Positions 1 to 8,700 of a stretch of 64,000 nucleotides of DNA are shown one piece after another. The notes below the pieces were generated by a model, which did no database searches, had not been told where the DNA came from, and worked only from the letters and a program-made list of their open reading frames with translations. Made by a program: the position numbers and the translations under genes. This DNA comes from Ancylobacter polymorphus (GTDB lineage Bacteria; Pseudomonadota; Alphaproteobacteria; Rhizobiales; Xanthobacteraceae), in the NCBI RefSeq assembly GCF_022836935.1, contig NZ_CP083239.1:2680001-2744000 (forward strand), read 5' to 3'. Within the stretch, counting starts at the first letter, position 1, and each line of letters starts with the position of its first letter.

Positions 1-516
1 GAAGGCCCAGGCGACATCGGTCGGCCGGCCCCACAATTCGCCATTGATGAAATTCGCCAGCCGCCCCAGGAACAGGCCGACCGGCACCACCGAGGCGGCG
101 ATATCCAGCATGGAGACGAAGGGCAGGCCGCGCCGCCGGCAGAACAGGTACATGGCGAGGATGGAGCCGAGGAAGCCGCCATGGAACGCCATGCCGCCAT
201 GCCACAGGGTGAAGGCCTGCAACGGATTTTCGGCATAGAAGGGCAGGTTGTAGAACAGCACATAGCCGATGCGCCCGCCGAGGATGACGCCGACCGCGAT
301 CCACACCACCGCGTCGTCGAACTCCTCCGGCTTGATCGGCGCCTGCCCGCCCCACAACGCCGGGCTGGAACACAGACGCTTGGCCATCCACCAGCCGAAC
401 AGCAAGCCGCCAATATAGGCCAGCGCGTACCAGCGTATGGCGAAGGGGCCGAGCTCGATCAGCACCGGGTCGATGTTCGGGAAGGGCAAAGCGAGCAGCG
501 GCGGTGTGAGCAGCAT
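1..516 (-). CDS. lgt: Prolipoprotein diacylglyceryl transferase, 5' part (runs off the window)
   Basis: N-terminal 172 codons of Lgt, the inner-membrane enzyme that moves diacylglycerol from phosphatidylglycerol to the lipobox cysteine of prolipoproteins. Seen: a hydrophobic start (MLLTPPLLALPFPNIDPV), the segments IRWYALAYIGG and GGRIGYVLFYN, the conserved HGGMAFHGGFLG stretch and the family motif GRLANFINGELWGRPTD. The first methionine codon is at 516-514. The 3' end lies before base 1, so the protein is truncated by the window, not by mutation. The divergent ubiK-ybjN-proC block is the usual alphaproteobacterial neighbourhood. Confidence 0.95.
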   Translation of the reverse strand, partial: MLLTPPLLALPFPNIDPVLIELGPFAIRWYALAYIGGLLFGWWMAKRLCSSPALWGGQAPIKPEEFDDAVVWIAVGVILGGRIGYVLFYNLPFYAENPLQAFTLWHGGMAFHGGFLGSILAMYLFCRRRGLPFVSMLDIAASVVPVGLFLGRLANFINGELWGRPTDVAWAF

Positions 517-721
517 CGGACCTCTCGGCGGAAGGGCGCGCGGCCGGCGGCGGACGTGCGGAAGGCGGCATCTTCGCTTTGCCCCCGTTGCGTGACGGGA
601 TCAAGGCGCCTGTGGCCGCCGCGCACCGCGCAAAGGCCGCTCCCCTTGCGATCACCGCCCGGCCGCCCCATTGTTTCTGCAAAGGCACGGCATAGTACCG
701 GCCTCATCCCGGGAGATGACC

Positions 722-1009
722 ATGACCCAGACCACCGGCCGGATCTTCGACGATTTTGCCAAGCTGATGAACGACGCGGCCGGCGTCGCCACCGGCGTGC
801 GCCGCGAGGCGGAAGGCGTGATGCGCGCCCAGGCCGAGCGCATCCTGCGCGAGCTCGATGTCGTCACCCGCGAGGAATTCGAGACGGTGAAGGAACTCGC
901 CGCCGCCGCGCGCGAGGAGAATGAGCGGCTCGCCGCCCGCATCGCCGCGCTGGAGGCCCGCGAGTCGAAGCTTGAGGCGACGATCGATCCGCCCGATTCG
1001 CTTGGTTGA
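722..1009 (+). CDS. ubiK: Accessory factor UbiK family protein (BMFP/YqiC-like)
   Basis: 95-residue, highly charged, helical protein: an N-terminal amphipathic part (GRIFDDFAKLMNDAAGV) followed by a coiled coil (EEFETVKELAAAAREENERL). This is the layout of UbiK/YqiC, a membrane-associated trimer that assists the soluble ubiquinone-biosynthesis complex. Two in-frame ATGs exist at 716 and 722. GGGAG at 711-715 sits 6 bases before 722 but abuts 716, so 722 is chosen. It is divergent from lgt. The family is recognised from composition and helix pattern rather than catalytic residues; some doubt remains because coiled coils look alike. Confidence 0.85.
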   Translation: MTQTTGRIFDDFAKLMNDAAGVATGVRREAEGVMRAQAERILRELDVVTREEFETVKELAAAAREENERLAARIAALEARESKLEATIDPPDSLG

Positions 1010-1267
1010 GCCGTTCATCCGCCTGGCTTGTGGACGCTTCGACACGGCGCTTGCCGCGCCGGGCCGAATCCCGCGACAAGTCAATGGTGCCAATTTTCGC
1101 CATGGCCCGTTTTTATACGGACCATGGTACAACGGTCGTAGCGAGGTACGGATTCAGCGCGATATAGTTGGGACGACGGCGATTCGTTCGATTCTTGAAC
1201 GGCTTGCCTCAGCCGTCGCGTTGCGTGCGTTCGACCCCCTCCGCGTCCCACCCTCGCGAGGTCGAGC

Positions 1268-1768
1268 ATGACCCATACTAGTGACTTCGAGACCGACATC
1301 AGCCTCAACCCGCTGGATCTCGTCGAGCGCATGGCCGCGCTCAACGAATGGGCGTTCGAGCGCTCGGCCGAGGACGAGATCACCATCTCCCTCGAAGGGC
1401 GGTGGACGGATTGCCATGTCTCGTTCCAGTGGATGGACGAGGTCGAGGCTCTGCACATCGCCTGCGCCTTCGACCTGAAGGTGCCGGAGAAGCGCAAGAC
1501 CGAGGTGCTGCGCCTGCTCTCGCTCATCAACGAGCAGATGTGGGTCGGCCATTTCGATCTCTGGTCGAAGGAAGGCGTCATCATGTTCCGCCACGCGCTG
1601 CTGCTGGCCGGGGCGGAAGCCACCGACCGCCAGTGCGAGGTGCTGATGGAATGCGCCATCGAGGCGGTGGAACGCTATTTCCCCGCCTTCCAGTTCGTCG
1701 TCTGGGCCGGCAAGACCGCCCGCGAGGCGATGGACGCCACCCTGTTCGAGACGGTGGGCGAGGCCTGA
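1268..1768 (+). CDS. YbjN domain-containing protein
   Basis: 166-residue acidic soluble protein of the YbjN family, related in fold to type III secretion chaperones; its molecular role is not established. Seen: an N-terminal part ending in RMAALNEWAFERS, then a central part with the motif WTDCHVSFQW and LINEQMWVGHFDLWSKEGVIMFRH, which is characteristic of alphaproteobacterial YbjN proteins. It lies 127 bases upstream of proC on the same strand, an order conserved in Hyphomicrobiales. No signal peptide or membrane segment. The 258-base gap before it shows no clear regulatory element. Confidence 0.88.
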   Translation: MTHTSDFETDISLNPLDLVERMAALNEWAFERSAEDEITISLEGRWTDCHVSFQWMDEVEALHIACAFDLKVPEKRKTEVLRLLSLINEQMWVGHFDLWSKEGVIMFRHALLLAGAEATDRQCEVLMECAIEAVERYFPAFQFVVWAGKTAREAMDATLFETVGEA

Positions 1769-1895
1769 CGCACAGGCCCGCCGATCCGGCGCACACTCCC
1801 ATTGCCAAAGCGGCGCGACGGCGGCAGTAAGACCGCTGACGGCGCGCATTCGCGCGGATGAAGACGCGCGCTCGCGCGGGCAGGGGAGTTCCACA

Positions 1896-2720
1896 ATGGC
1901 CACACTTTCCGACATTCCCGGGCGGGTGCTGCTTGTCGGCGCCGGCAAGATGGGCGGTGCCATGCTGGAAGGCTGGCTTGATCTCGGGCTCGATCCGGCG
2001 CGGGCGGCGGTGATCGACCCGGCGCCGCCGGCGGAAGTTGCTGCCCTCATCGAGGCGCGCGGCGTGGCGCTGAACCCGCTCAATGGCGGCCCGCCGGCGG
2101 TGATGCTGCTGGCGGTGAAGCCGCAGGTGGCCCCCGACGTGCTCGCCCGGGTGGCCGGGCTGGCCGATGCCGGCACGCTCATCGTCTCGGTCATGGCGGG
2201 GCGCACGCTCGGTTTTCTCGAATCCTATTTTCCCGCCGGGGCGGCCGTGGTCCGCTCCATTCCCAACACGCCGGCGGCGATCGGGCGCGGGGTGACGGTG
2301 GCGGTAGCCAATGGCGCCGTGAGCCCCGACCAGATGAACATCGCCGACGCGCTGCTGCGCGCCACGGGCGGGGTGGAATGGGTGGAGGACGAGGCGCTGA
2401 TCGATGTCGCCACCGCCGTTTCCGGCTCCGGCCCGGCCTATGTGTTCCTGCTGGCCGAGGCGCTGGCGGCGGCGGGGGCGCAGGCGGGCCTGCCCGCCGA
2501 CATGGCCGACCGGCTGGCGCGGGCGACGGTGGCGGGGGCGGGCGAGCTGATGGTTCGCACCGGCATCGACCCGGCGCAGCTGCGCCGCAATGTCACCTCG
2601 CCCAACGGCACCACGGCGGCGGCGCTCGCCGTGCTGATGGACGAGGACAAGGGCTTCGGCCCGCTGCTGTCCGAGGCGGTGGCGGCGGCGGCGCGGCGTT
2701 CGCGCGAACTCGCAGGCTGA
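1896..2720 (+). CDS. proC: Pyrroline-5-carboxylate reductase
   Basis: 274 residues, the usual length. It catalyses NAD(P)H-dependent reduction of 1-pyrroline-5-carboxylate to L-proline, the last step of proline synthesis. Seen: N-terminal Rossmann motif VGAGKMGGAML, the LLAVKPQ strand, the family region RSIPNTPAAIGRGVT, and the C-terminal dimer/active-site region VSGSGPAYVFLLAEAL followed by NVTSPNGTTAAAL. GGGGAG lies 8 bases before the ATG. It follows ybjN and precedes a TetR-type regulator. Nothing odd was seen. Confidence 0.97.
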   Translation: MATLSDIPGRVLLVGAGKMGGAMLEGWLDLGLDPARAAVIDPAPPAEVAALIEARGVALNPLNGGPPAVMLLAVKPQVAPDVLARVAGLADAGTLIVSVMAGRTLGFLESYFPAGAAVVRSIPNTPAAIGRGVTVAVANGAVSPDQMNIADALLRATGGVEWVEDEALIDVATAVSGSGPAYVFLLAEALAAAGAQAGLPADMADRLARATVAGAGELMVRTGIDPAQLRRNVTSPNGTTAAALAVLMDEDKGFGPLLSEAVAAAARRSRELAG

Positions 2721-2832
2721 GCGCTCCCGCTTTCGTGCGCGAACCCTGCCGGGATTTGCCGCGCGGGGGCTTCTCCCGTGCGGTGCCGCACCCTACATCA
2801 GGGTGAGGCAACGTTCAGGAATGGAGGTCATC

Positions 2833-3534
2833 ATGGCACGCTCCCCGGGAACGAAAGCGACCACCGAGAAGGTGAGCGAGGGGCGCGCCCTCGCCCTCGA
2901 CAGCTTCATGCGGCTGCTGGCGCGCAAACCTTTCGAGCGCATCAGCCTCGGCGAAGTGGCGGACGAGGCGAAGATGCCGCTTGCGGAGCTGCGCGCCGCC
3001 TTCGGTTCCACCTTCGACATGCTCTCCGGCTTCCTGCGCGAGGTCGATTCCAAGGTGCTGGCCGCCCCCACCGACGACATGGCGGACGAGCCGGCCCGTG
3101 ACCGTCTGGTCGATGTGCTGATGCGCCGGCTCGACGTGCTGGCGTCGCACAAGGCGGCGCTGCGTTCGCTGATGGACTCGGCGCGACGCAACCCGTTCTT
3201 CGCCCTTGCGCTGAACAAGCTTTCCGTGCGCTCGCAGCAATGGATGCTGGCGGCGGCGCGCATCGACACCGCCGGCCTGAAGGGCGCGGTGCGGGCGCAG
3301 GGACTGGCGCTGGTGTTCGGCCGGGTGCTGCAGACTTTCCTCTCCGACGACGATCCCGCGCTCGCCCGTACCATGGCGGCGCTGGACCGCGAGCTGGCGC
3401 GCGGCGAGCGGGCGCTCGGCCTGATCGAGGGAGCGGTGTGCCTCGCCACCGGCGGACGCCGTGGGAGCCGGGGAACCGACGCACCCGCCGCGCCGGAGAC
3501 CCCGGTTCCGCCGGACGCGCCCGTGATGGCGTGA
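2833..3534 (+). CDS. TetR/AcrR family transcriptional regulator
   Basis: 233 residues. The N-terminal 50 form a TetR-like helix-turn-helix ([38 protein letters not shown]). The rest is helical with a Pro/Ala-rich tail ([14 protein letters not shown]), the type of ligand/dimerisation domain found in TetR proteins; the ligand is unknown. GGAGG at 2823-2827 lies 5 bases before the ATG at 2833, which decides this start over an upstream in-frame codon at 2803. It lies between proC and csaA on the same strand with no obvious dedicated target. Confidence 0.85.
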   Translation: MARSPGTKATTEKVSEGRALALDSFMRLLARKPFERISLGEVADEAKMPLAELRAAFGSTFDMLSGFLREVDSKVLAAPTDDMADEPARDRLVDVLMRRLDVLASHKAALRSLMDSARRNPFFALALNKLSVRSQQWMLAAARIDTAGLKGAVRAQGLALVFGRVLQTFLSDDDPALARTMAALDRELARGERALGLIEGAVCLATGGRRGSRGTDAPAAPETPVPPDAPVMA

Positions 3535-3628
3535 CAGCGACGCCGGGCTTTCGCGTAGACTGACCGCCGGAATCACCTCGCGCCGCCTCTGGTGCGGGGT
3601 TTGTGGCGTTCAGCTTGAGGCGTTCATC

Positions 3629-3982
3629 ATGAGTCTTGCCCCCATCGAACAGATCACGATCGCGGACTTCCTCAAGGTCGATATCCGCGTCGGCACCATC
3701 ATCCAGGCCGAGCCCTTCCCGGAGGCGCGCAAGCCGGCGATCAAGCTGGTGATCGATTTCGGCCCGCATATCGGCTGCAAGAAATCCTCGGCGCAGATCA
3801 CCGTGCATTACGCGCCGGAGGATCTTATCGGGCGGCAGGTGGCGGCGGTGGTGAACTTTCCCCCGCGCCAGATCGGCCCGATCATGTCCGAGGTGCTCAC
3901 CCTCGGCTTTCCCGACGCCGACGGCGCGGTGGTGCTGTTCAAGCCGGACCAGGATGTGCCCAACGGCGCGCGGTTGTTCTGA
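3629..3982 (+). CDS. csaA: CsaA-like tRNA-binding domain protein
   Basis: 117-residue single-domain protein of the EMAP-II/Trbp111-type OB fold. CsaA was described as a secretion-related chaperone and binds tRNA; its physiological role is uncertain. Seen: [14 protein letters not shown] at the N terminus, the family motif [20 protein letters not shown], and the C-terminal [26 protein letters not shown] pattern. The full family length is present. It converges with a histidine kinase gene only 9 bases downstream, leaving no room for an ordinary intrinsic terminator. Confidence 0.92.
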   Translation: MSLAPIEQITIADFLKVDIRVGTIIQAEPFPEARKPAIKLVIDFGPHIGCKKSSAQITVHYAPEDLIGRQVAAVVNFPPRQIGPIMSEVLTLGFPDADGAVVLFKPDQDVPNGARLF

Positions 3983-3991
3983 GGCTCGCGT

Positions 3992-5395
3992 CTACACCGG
4001 AATCCGGATCGTCGCCCGCAGGCCGCCGAGCGGGCTTTCGCCGAGAATGACATCGCCGCCATGGGCGCGGGCGGCGTCGCGGGCGATGGTGAGGCCGAGG
4101 CCGGAGCCGCCAGCATCCTGATTGCGCGCCTCGTCCAGCCGGAAGAACGGACGGAACACATCCTCGCGCAGATCGGGCGCGATGCCCGGCCCGTCATCGT
4201 CGACGGTGATGGTGAGCCAGCGCTCGTCGCGCGTGCCGGTGATTTCGATGCGCGCGGCATGCCGGCCGGCATTGCCGACGAGATTGGCGAGGCAGCGGCG
4301 GAAGGCGTCGACGCGCACCATCACCAGCGGGTCGCCGCTATAGCTGGCGCTCACCCGCGCCCCCTGCCGCTCGGCGTTGAACCGCGCCTCCTCGATCAGC
4401 CGCGCCATGTCGGCGAGCGCCGGCGTTTCCGCCACATCCTCGCGGGCGAAGGCGAGATAGGCCTCCAGCATGCTCTGGAGATCGTCGACATCCTTGCGCA
4501 GCGCCTCGGTGTCGGCGCTGTCGCCGAGCAGCGCCAATTCCAGCTTGAACCGGGTGAGGATGGTGCGCATGTCGTGGCTGACGCCGGCGAGCATGGTGGT
4601 GCGCTGCTCGATCTGCCGTTCGATGCGCCGCTTCATTTCGAGGAAGGCCAGCGCCGCGCCGCGCACCTCGCGCGCGCCGCGCGGGCGGAAGCCGGGCACG
4701 TCGCGGCCCTTGCCGAAGGCGATGGCGGCATCGGCCAGCGCCTCGATCGGCTTGATCTGGTTGCGCAGGAACAGGATGGCCACCGCCATCAGCACCAGCG
4801 CGGTGCCCACCATCCACAACAGGAAGATGTGCGAATTGGAGAGATAGGCCTGGCTGCGGCGGGCAAACACCCGCAGCACCATGTCGTCCAGCTGCACCCG
4901 CACCTCGATGAGGTTGGAATTGCCGACCGTGTCGGTCCAGAACGGCCGGTGCAGGCGCTTGGCCAGTTCGCTGGTGAAGGCGGAATCGAGGGTGGAGAAA
5001 AAGGGCTTCGGGCCGGGCGGCGGCAGGCGCTCCCCGGGCAGGAAATCCACGGTGAGGCCCAATGTGAGCTGGGCGATGCGCTTGATCTTGTCCTGGTCTT
5101 CCTCGGTGGGGAAGGCCACGGCGAGCTGGGTGACGGCGGTGATGTCCTGCGACACCGCCGCGGAGAGGCGTCGCGTCACCGTGTTGTAGTGCCGCTCCAT
5201 GAACACGAAGGCGAGCACCGATTGCAGGATCACCACCGGGGTGACGATGATGATCAGCGAGCGGGCGAACAGGCCCTTCGGCATGACGCGGTTGAACCAC
5301 GCGCCGAAGCGGGCATTGTTCTCCCGCATGCGGCGCTGGGTGAGGCGCAGGCGCGCCCGCGCGGCGCCCACCACGCTGGTGTCGCGGGGGCTCAA
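3992..5395 (-). CDS. EnvZ-type sensor histidine kinase
   Basis: 467-residue inner-membrane kinase. Order: cytoplasmic N terminus; first membrane helix near 42-65 (SLIIIVTPVVILQSVLAFVF); periplasmic sensor to about 190; second helix near 192-210; HAMP; dimerisation domain with the H-box AGVSHDMRTILTRFKLEL; ATPase domain with N-box NLVGNAGRHAARI and the G boxes DDGPGIAPD and GGSGLGLTIAR. This is the EnvZ/PetP arrangement. The first possible start is a TTG at 5395 that overlaps the regulator's stop codon (TTGA), implying coupling; an ATG at 5329 is the alternative. The signal sensed cannot be read from sequence. Confidence 0.92.
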   Translation of the reverse strand: MSPRDTSVVGAARARLRLTQRRMRENNARFGAWFNRVMPKGLFARSLIIIVTPVVILQSVLAFVFMERHYNTVTRRLSAAVSQDITAVTQLAVAFPTEEDQDKIKRIAQLTLGLTVDFLPGERLPPPGPKPFFSTLDSAFTSELAKRLHRPFWTDTVGNSNLIEVRVQLDDMVLRVFARRSQAYLSNSHIFLLWMVGTALVLMAVAILFLRNQIKPIEALADAAIAFGKGRDVPGFRPRGAREVRGAALAFLEMKRRIERQIEQRTTMLAGVSHDMRTILTRFKLELALLGDSADTEALRKDVDDLQSMLEAYLAFAREDVAETPALADMARLIEEARFNAERQGARVSASYSGDPLVMVRVDAFRRCLANLVGNAGRHAARIEITGTRDERWLTITVDDDGPGIAPDLREDVFRPFFRLDEARNQDAGGSGLGLTIARDAARAHGGDVILGESPLGGLRATIRIPV

Positions 5396-6132
5396 GGAGC
5401 GACGACCAGCCGGTAGCCGACGCCGCGCACCGTCTGCACATAGGCCGGATTGGCCGGGTCGCGCTCGATCTTGCGGCGCAGCCGGTTGACCTGCACGTCC
5501 ACCGCCCGGTCGCCGGCGGCGACGCCGGGGGCCACGAGGTCCTGACGCGGCACGGTCTGGCCCGGCGCCTCGCCCAGCACCCGCAGCATGTCGCGCTCGC
5601 GGTCGGTGAGGCGCACCAGCTCGCCGTCGCGGGTGAGTTCGCCGCGCGCGAGATGGAAGGTGAAGGGGCCGAAGCGCACGGCCTCGATGGCCTGCGCCGG
5701 CGGCGGGGCGGCGCGCTTGATGATGTTGCCGATGCGCAGCAGCAATTCGCGCGGCTCGAACGGCTTGGCGAGATAATCGTCGGCGCCGATCTCCAGCCCC
5801 TCGATGCGGTCGCCCGGCTCGGAGCGGGCGGTGAGCATGAGGATGGGCACGGGGGAATCGGCGCGCACCGAGCGGGCGAGGTCGAAGCCGTTCTCGCCCG
5901 GCATCATCACGTCGAGGATCAAAAGGTCGAAGGCGAGGCCGCCGAGCCGGGCGCGCGCATCGGCGGCGGATTCCGCCGTGGTGACGCGGTAGCCATGCTC
6001 GGTGAGGAAGCGCGACAGCAGGTCGCGAATGCGGCGGTCGTCATCGACGATGAGCAGGTGGAAGGCGTCGTCGGCAGGCATGGTGCGGGATTCCCTTGCC
6101 GCTTCGGCCGGGCTCAGGCGGGCGTCGAGCAT
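5392..6132 (-). CDS. OmpR/PhoB-type response regulator
   Basis: 246 residues. Receiver domain near 20-135 with the acidic pair in LIVDDDRRIRD, the phosphoacceptor in LLILDVMMPGENGFDL, Thr in LMLTAR and Lys in YLAKPFEPRELL. The C-terminal winged helix (LTDRERDMLRVLGEAPGQTV to RKIERDPANPAYVQTVRGVGYRL) is typical of OmpR/PetR. GGGAGGA lies 6 bases before the ATG at 6132, better than that of an internal ATG at 6081. It is upstream of and overlaps the kinase gene, so the two form one two-component system, resembling the PetR/PetP pair of alphaproteobacteria by domain layout. Confidence 0.94.
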   Translation of the reverse strand: MLDARLSPAEAARESRTMPADDAFHLLIVDDDRRIRDLLSRFLTEHGYRVTTAESAADARARLGGLAFDLLILDVMMPGENGFDLARSVRADSPVPILMLTARSEPGDRIEGLEIGADDYLAKPFEPRELLLRIGNIIKRAAPPPAQAIEAVRFGPFTFHLARGELTRDGELVRLTDRERDMLRVLGEAPGQTVPRQDLVAPGVAAGDRAVDVQVNRLRRKIERDPANPAYVQTVRGVGYRLVVAP

Positions 6133-6145
6133 GGCGGTCCTCCCG

Positions 6146-6727
6146 TCAGCCGGCCGTCCGGCCGCGGGCGGCGCTGCGCGCCTCCACGGCCTGGTCGGCG
6201 CGGGCGATCAGCTTCTCGGTCGAGCTGCGATCTTCCGGGTCGATCATGGCGACAAGAAAGCGGCGCACCAGCTCGCGCGACTCGCCGCCGCTCTCCTCCA
6301 GCGCCCGGCGGATGCGGCGGGACTGGATGGCGACGAATTCCTGGGTCAGCGCCTCGCCCTTGGGGGTGAGGTAGAGCAGGCGCTGGCGGCGGTCGGACGC
6401 GCCGGCGCGGCTGTCGATGAAGCCCTGGTCCACCAGCTCCCGCAGCACCCGGCCGAGGCTCTGCTTGGTGATGCGCAGAATGTCGAGCAAGTCGGTGACG
6501 CGCATGCCGGGATGGCGGTTGACGAAATGCAGCACCCGGTGATGCGCCCGGCCGAAGCCGAAGCCCTGCAGGATCTCGTCGGGATCGCTGACGAAATTGC
6601 GATAGGCGAAGAACAACAGCTCGATCAGGTCGAGCATCGGCTCGCCCTCGGAGGACGACGAGCCACGCGCCGCCCCCGGCTCGCTCTTGCCGGTGCGCGC
6701 TGTCAGCGAGACATTTATGTCAGCCAT
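6146..6727 (-). CDS. MarR family transcriptional regulator
   Basis: 193 residues from the ATG at 6727 (MADINVSLTAR). The winged helix lies in the middle: HHRVLHFVNRHPGMRVTDLLDILRITKQSLGRVLRELVDQGFI, followed by the wing ASDRRQRLLYLTPKG, the standard MarR signature. The frame stays open further upstream, but that stretch runs through the divergent promoter region and has no plausible domain. It is divergent from ilvE with a 252-base shared region, so control of ilvE or itself is plausible. A short inverted repeat (GACAT-TT-ATGTC, 6710-6721) overlaps its first codons. Confidence 0.9.
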   Translation of the reverse strand: MADINVSLTARTGKSEPGAARGSSSSEGEPMLDLIELLFFAYRNFVSDPDEILQGFGFGRAHHRVLHFVNRHPGMRVTDLLDILRITKQSLGRVLRELVDQGFIDSRAGASDRRQRLLYLTPKGEALTQEFVAIQSRRIRRALEESGGESRELVRRFLVAMIDPEDRSSTEKLIARADQAVEARSAARGRTAG

Positions 6728-6979
6728 GTTGACTTTTTTCGTTATGATCGTTACCCAGATGTCCCGTTCAACGAAAGGATCGTTCGGCACGCCGCCCGAT
6801 CCGCCTCGGAACAGGACAAAGTCGTACCCGCTCGTGCCGAGCGGCGACGATAACGGGACTTCGGCCGCGAGGCAAAGCGTTGCGCTCTCGCCGGACAGGC
6901 CGTAGCCACCATGCCGAAGGAAAGAAGGGCTCCGGCGCCTCCCCATGGCGCGCCGGCGCACCGGTTGGGAGACTTAACC

Positions 6980-7870
6980 ATGGCGAGCGAACCTTTCGAC
7001 AAACGCAGCGGCTGGATCTGGTATGACGGCGCCTTCGTGCCCTGGCAGGACGCGCAGGTCCACGTACTGACCCACGGGCTGCACTATGGCAGCTGCGTGT
7101 TCGAGGGCGAGCGCGCCTATGGCGGCGAGATTTTCAAGCTCGACGAGCACACGACGCGTCTGAAGCACAGCGCCGAACTGCTCGACTTCGAGATTCCCTA
7201 CAGCGAGGACGAGATCAACGCCGCCTGCCGCGAATTGCTGACCCGGCAGAAGCTGGTGGACGCGTATCTGCGCCCCGTCGCCTGGCGCGGCTCGGACATG
7301 ATGGGCGTTTCCGCCCAGCACAACCAAATCCACCTCGCCATCGCGGCGTGGGAATGGCCGAGCTATTTCGACCCGGCGCAGCGGCTCAAGGGCATCCGCA
7401 TCGGCATGGCGAAGTACCGCCGTCCCGACCCGCAGACCGCGCCCTCGACCTCCAAGGCCGCCGGCCTCTACATGATCTGCACCATCTCCAAGCACGCCGC
7501 CGAGCGCGAGGGCTTCGCCGACGCGCTGATGCTGGACTGGCGCGGCCGTGTCGCCGAATGCACCGGCGCCAATGTGTTCTTCGTCAAGGACGGCGTGGTC
7601 CACACGCCAGAAGCCGACGCCTTCCTCAATGGCATCACCCGCCAGACGGTGATCGCGCTCGCCAAGCGGCGCGGCATCGAGGTGGTGGAGCGGGCGATCA
7701 TGCCGGAGGAGCTGGCGAGCTTCGACGAGTGCTTCATCACCGGCACCGCCGCCGAGGTGACGCCGGTGTCCGAGATCGCCGGCCAGCACTTCCAGCCCGG
7801 CCCGGTGACCAAGACGCTGCTGGAGGACTACATGTCCGAGGTGCAGCCGAAGAAGGCGGAAGCGGCCTGA
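6980..7870 (+). CDS. ilvE: Branched-chain amino acid aminotransferase
   Basis: 296-residue PLP enzyme of fold type IV. It transfers the amino group between glutamate and the 2-oxo acids of leucine, isoleucine and valine. Seen: WYDGAFVPWQDAQVHVLTHGLHYGSCVFEGERAY at the N terminus (beyond that, the motif RLKHSAELL), the lysine region STSKAAGLYM, and the C-terminal signature DRR-like EVVERAIMPEELASFDECFITGTAAEVTPV. The start at 6980 is supported by GGGAG at 6967-6971 and by the family N terminus; an earlier in-frame codon at 6911 would add unlikely residues. It ends at a clear intrinsic terminator. Confidence 0.95.
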   Translation: MASEPFDKRSGWIWYDGAFVPWQDAQVHVLTHGLHYGSCVFEGERAYGGEIFKLDEHTTRLKHSAELLDFEIPYSEDEINAACRELLTRQKLVDAYLRPVAWRGSDMMGVSAQHNQIHLAIAAWEWPSYFDPAQRLKGIRIGMAKYRRPDPQTAPSTSKAAGLYMICTISKHAAEREGFADALMLDWRGRVAECTGANVFFVKDGVVHTPEADAFLNGITRQTVIALAKRRGIEVVERAIMPEELASFDECFITGTAAEVTPVSEIAGQHFQPGPVTKTLLEDYMSEVQPKKAEAA

Positions 7871-7893
7871 GGGCTGCTGAGAGCGCATGATGG

Positions 7894-7921
7894 AAATGCC
7901 GGCCCTCGGGCCGGCATTTTT
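7894..7921 (+). terminator. Intrinsic terminator after ilvE
   Basis: Stem AAATGCCGGCC / GGCCGGCATTT-type with a 4-base CTCG loop, followed by TTTTT, 23 bases after the ilvE stop. Strong GC stem plus T-run on the plus strand. Confidence 0.9.
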
Positions 7922-7936
7922 CGTTTGCCTGGGCTC

Positions 7937-7956
7937 CTGCCGTCATCCCGGCCGAA
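7937..7956. repeat. Half-copy of a REP-like intergenic repeat
   Basis: A 20-base stretch identical to the left end of the palindromic repeat at 45391-45410 (starts CCTGCCGTCATCCCGG). Only the left arm is present here, between ilvE and moaE, so this looks like a truncated copy of the same family. Confidence 0.65.
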
Positions 7957-7974
7957 GGGCGGAGGCAAAATCGG

Positions 7975-8433
7975 CTAGTTCCAGCGCTCCGCCGCGTCGT
8001 CGTCTTCGTCCTTGGCGACGACCCAGGCGGTGCCCTCGTCGCGCTCTTCCATCTTCCAGAACGGCGCGCTGGTCTTCAGCCAGTCCATCAGGAATTCGGC
8101 CGCCTCGAAGGCGGCGGCGCGGTGGGCGGAGGCGGTGACGACGAGCACGATATTGTCGCCCGGCACCATGCGGCCATAGCGGTGAATGACGGTGGCGCCG
8201 ATCAGCGGCCAGCGGGCGCGGGCCTGCTCGACCAGCCGGCCGATCTCCTCCTCCGCCATGCCGGGATAATGCTCCAGCGTCAGCGCGATGAGCGGGGCGC
8301 CGCCGGGGGCGTCCTGCGCGCGGCACAGGCCGGTGAAGGTGACGACGGCGCCGACGTCGGTGCGCCCCTTCGACAGGGCGGCGGCCTCCTGCGCGGGGTC
8401 GAAATCCTGCGCCTGGATGCGGACGGTGAACAT
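7975..8433 (-). CDS. moaE: Molybdopterin synthase catalytic subunit MoaE
   Basis: 152 residues from ATG 8433. With thiocarboxylated MoaD it inserts two sulfurs into cyclic pyranopterin monophosphate to make molybdopterin. Seen: VGAVVTFTGLCR, LTLEHYPGMAEEEI, the catalytic-region pattern VIHRYGRMVPGDNIVLVVTASAHRAAAFEA (in two parts) and KTSAPFWKMEE with the conserved Lys residues. A GTG at 8439 is also in frame, but GAGGTGA just ahead of 8433 serves as ribosome site for the ATG. It follows moaD by 15 bases in a pgsA-moaD-moaE operon. Confidence 0.95.
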   Translation of the reverse strand: MFTVRIQAQDFDPAQEAAALSKGRTDVGAVVTFTGLCRAQDAPGGAPLIALTLEHYPGMAEEEIGRLVEQARARWPLIGATVIHRYGRMVPGDNIVLVVTASAHRAAAFEAAEFLMDWLKTSAPFWKMEERDEGTAWVVAKDEDDDAAERWN

Positions 8434-8448
8434 GCTCACCTCGCTGGT

Positions 8449-8700
8449 TCAGCCGCCCGTCATGGGCGGGAAGAAGGCAATCTCGCGTGCGTCGCCCAGC
8501 GGCGTGTCGGGCCGTGCGTGCCGCCGGTCGAGCGCCGCGCGGACGATGCGCGGATTTTCGAAGGCGCGGGCATAGCCCTCGCCGCGGGCGGCGAGATGGG
8601 CGGCGAGTTCGGCGACGGTGGCGACGCCTTCCGGCACCGCGACCTCCTCCGCCTCCAGCCCGATGCGCTCGCGCACCCAGGCGAAATACAGCACCTTCAC
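8449..8700 (-). CDS. moaD: Molybdopterin synthase sulfur-carrier subunit MoaD
   Basis: 83-residue ubiquitin-like protein. Seen: VKVLYFAWVRERIG at the start, IAFFPPMTGG at the end; the terminal Gly-Gly is adenylated by MoeB-type enzyme and thiocarboxylated. The start is a GTG at 8700 that overlaps the pgsA stop (GTGA), so translation is probably coupled. Length and termini match the family. The insert EEVAVPEGVATVAELAAHLAARG is the normal beta-alpha core. Confidence 0.94.
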   Translation of the reverse strand: MKVLYFAWVRERIGLEAEEVAVPEGVATVAELAAHLAARGEGYARAFENPRIVRAALDRRHARPDTPLGDAREIAFFPPMTGG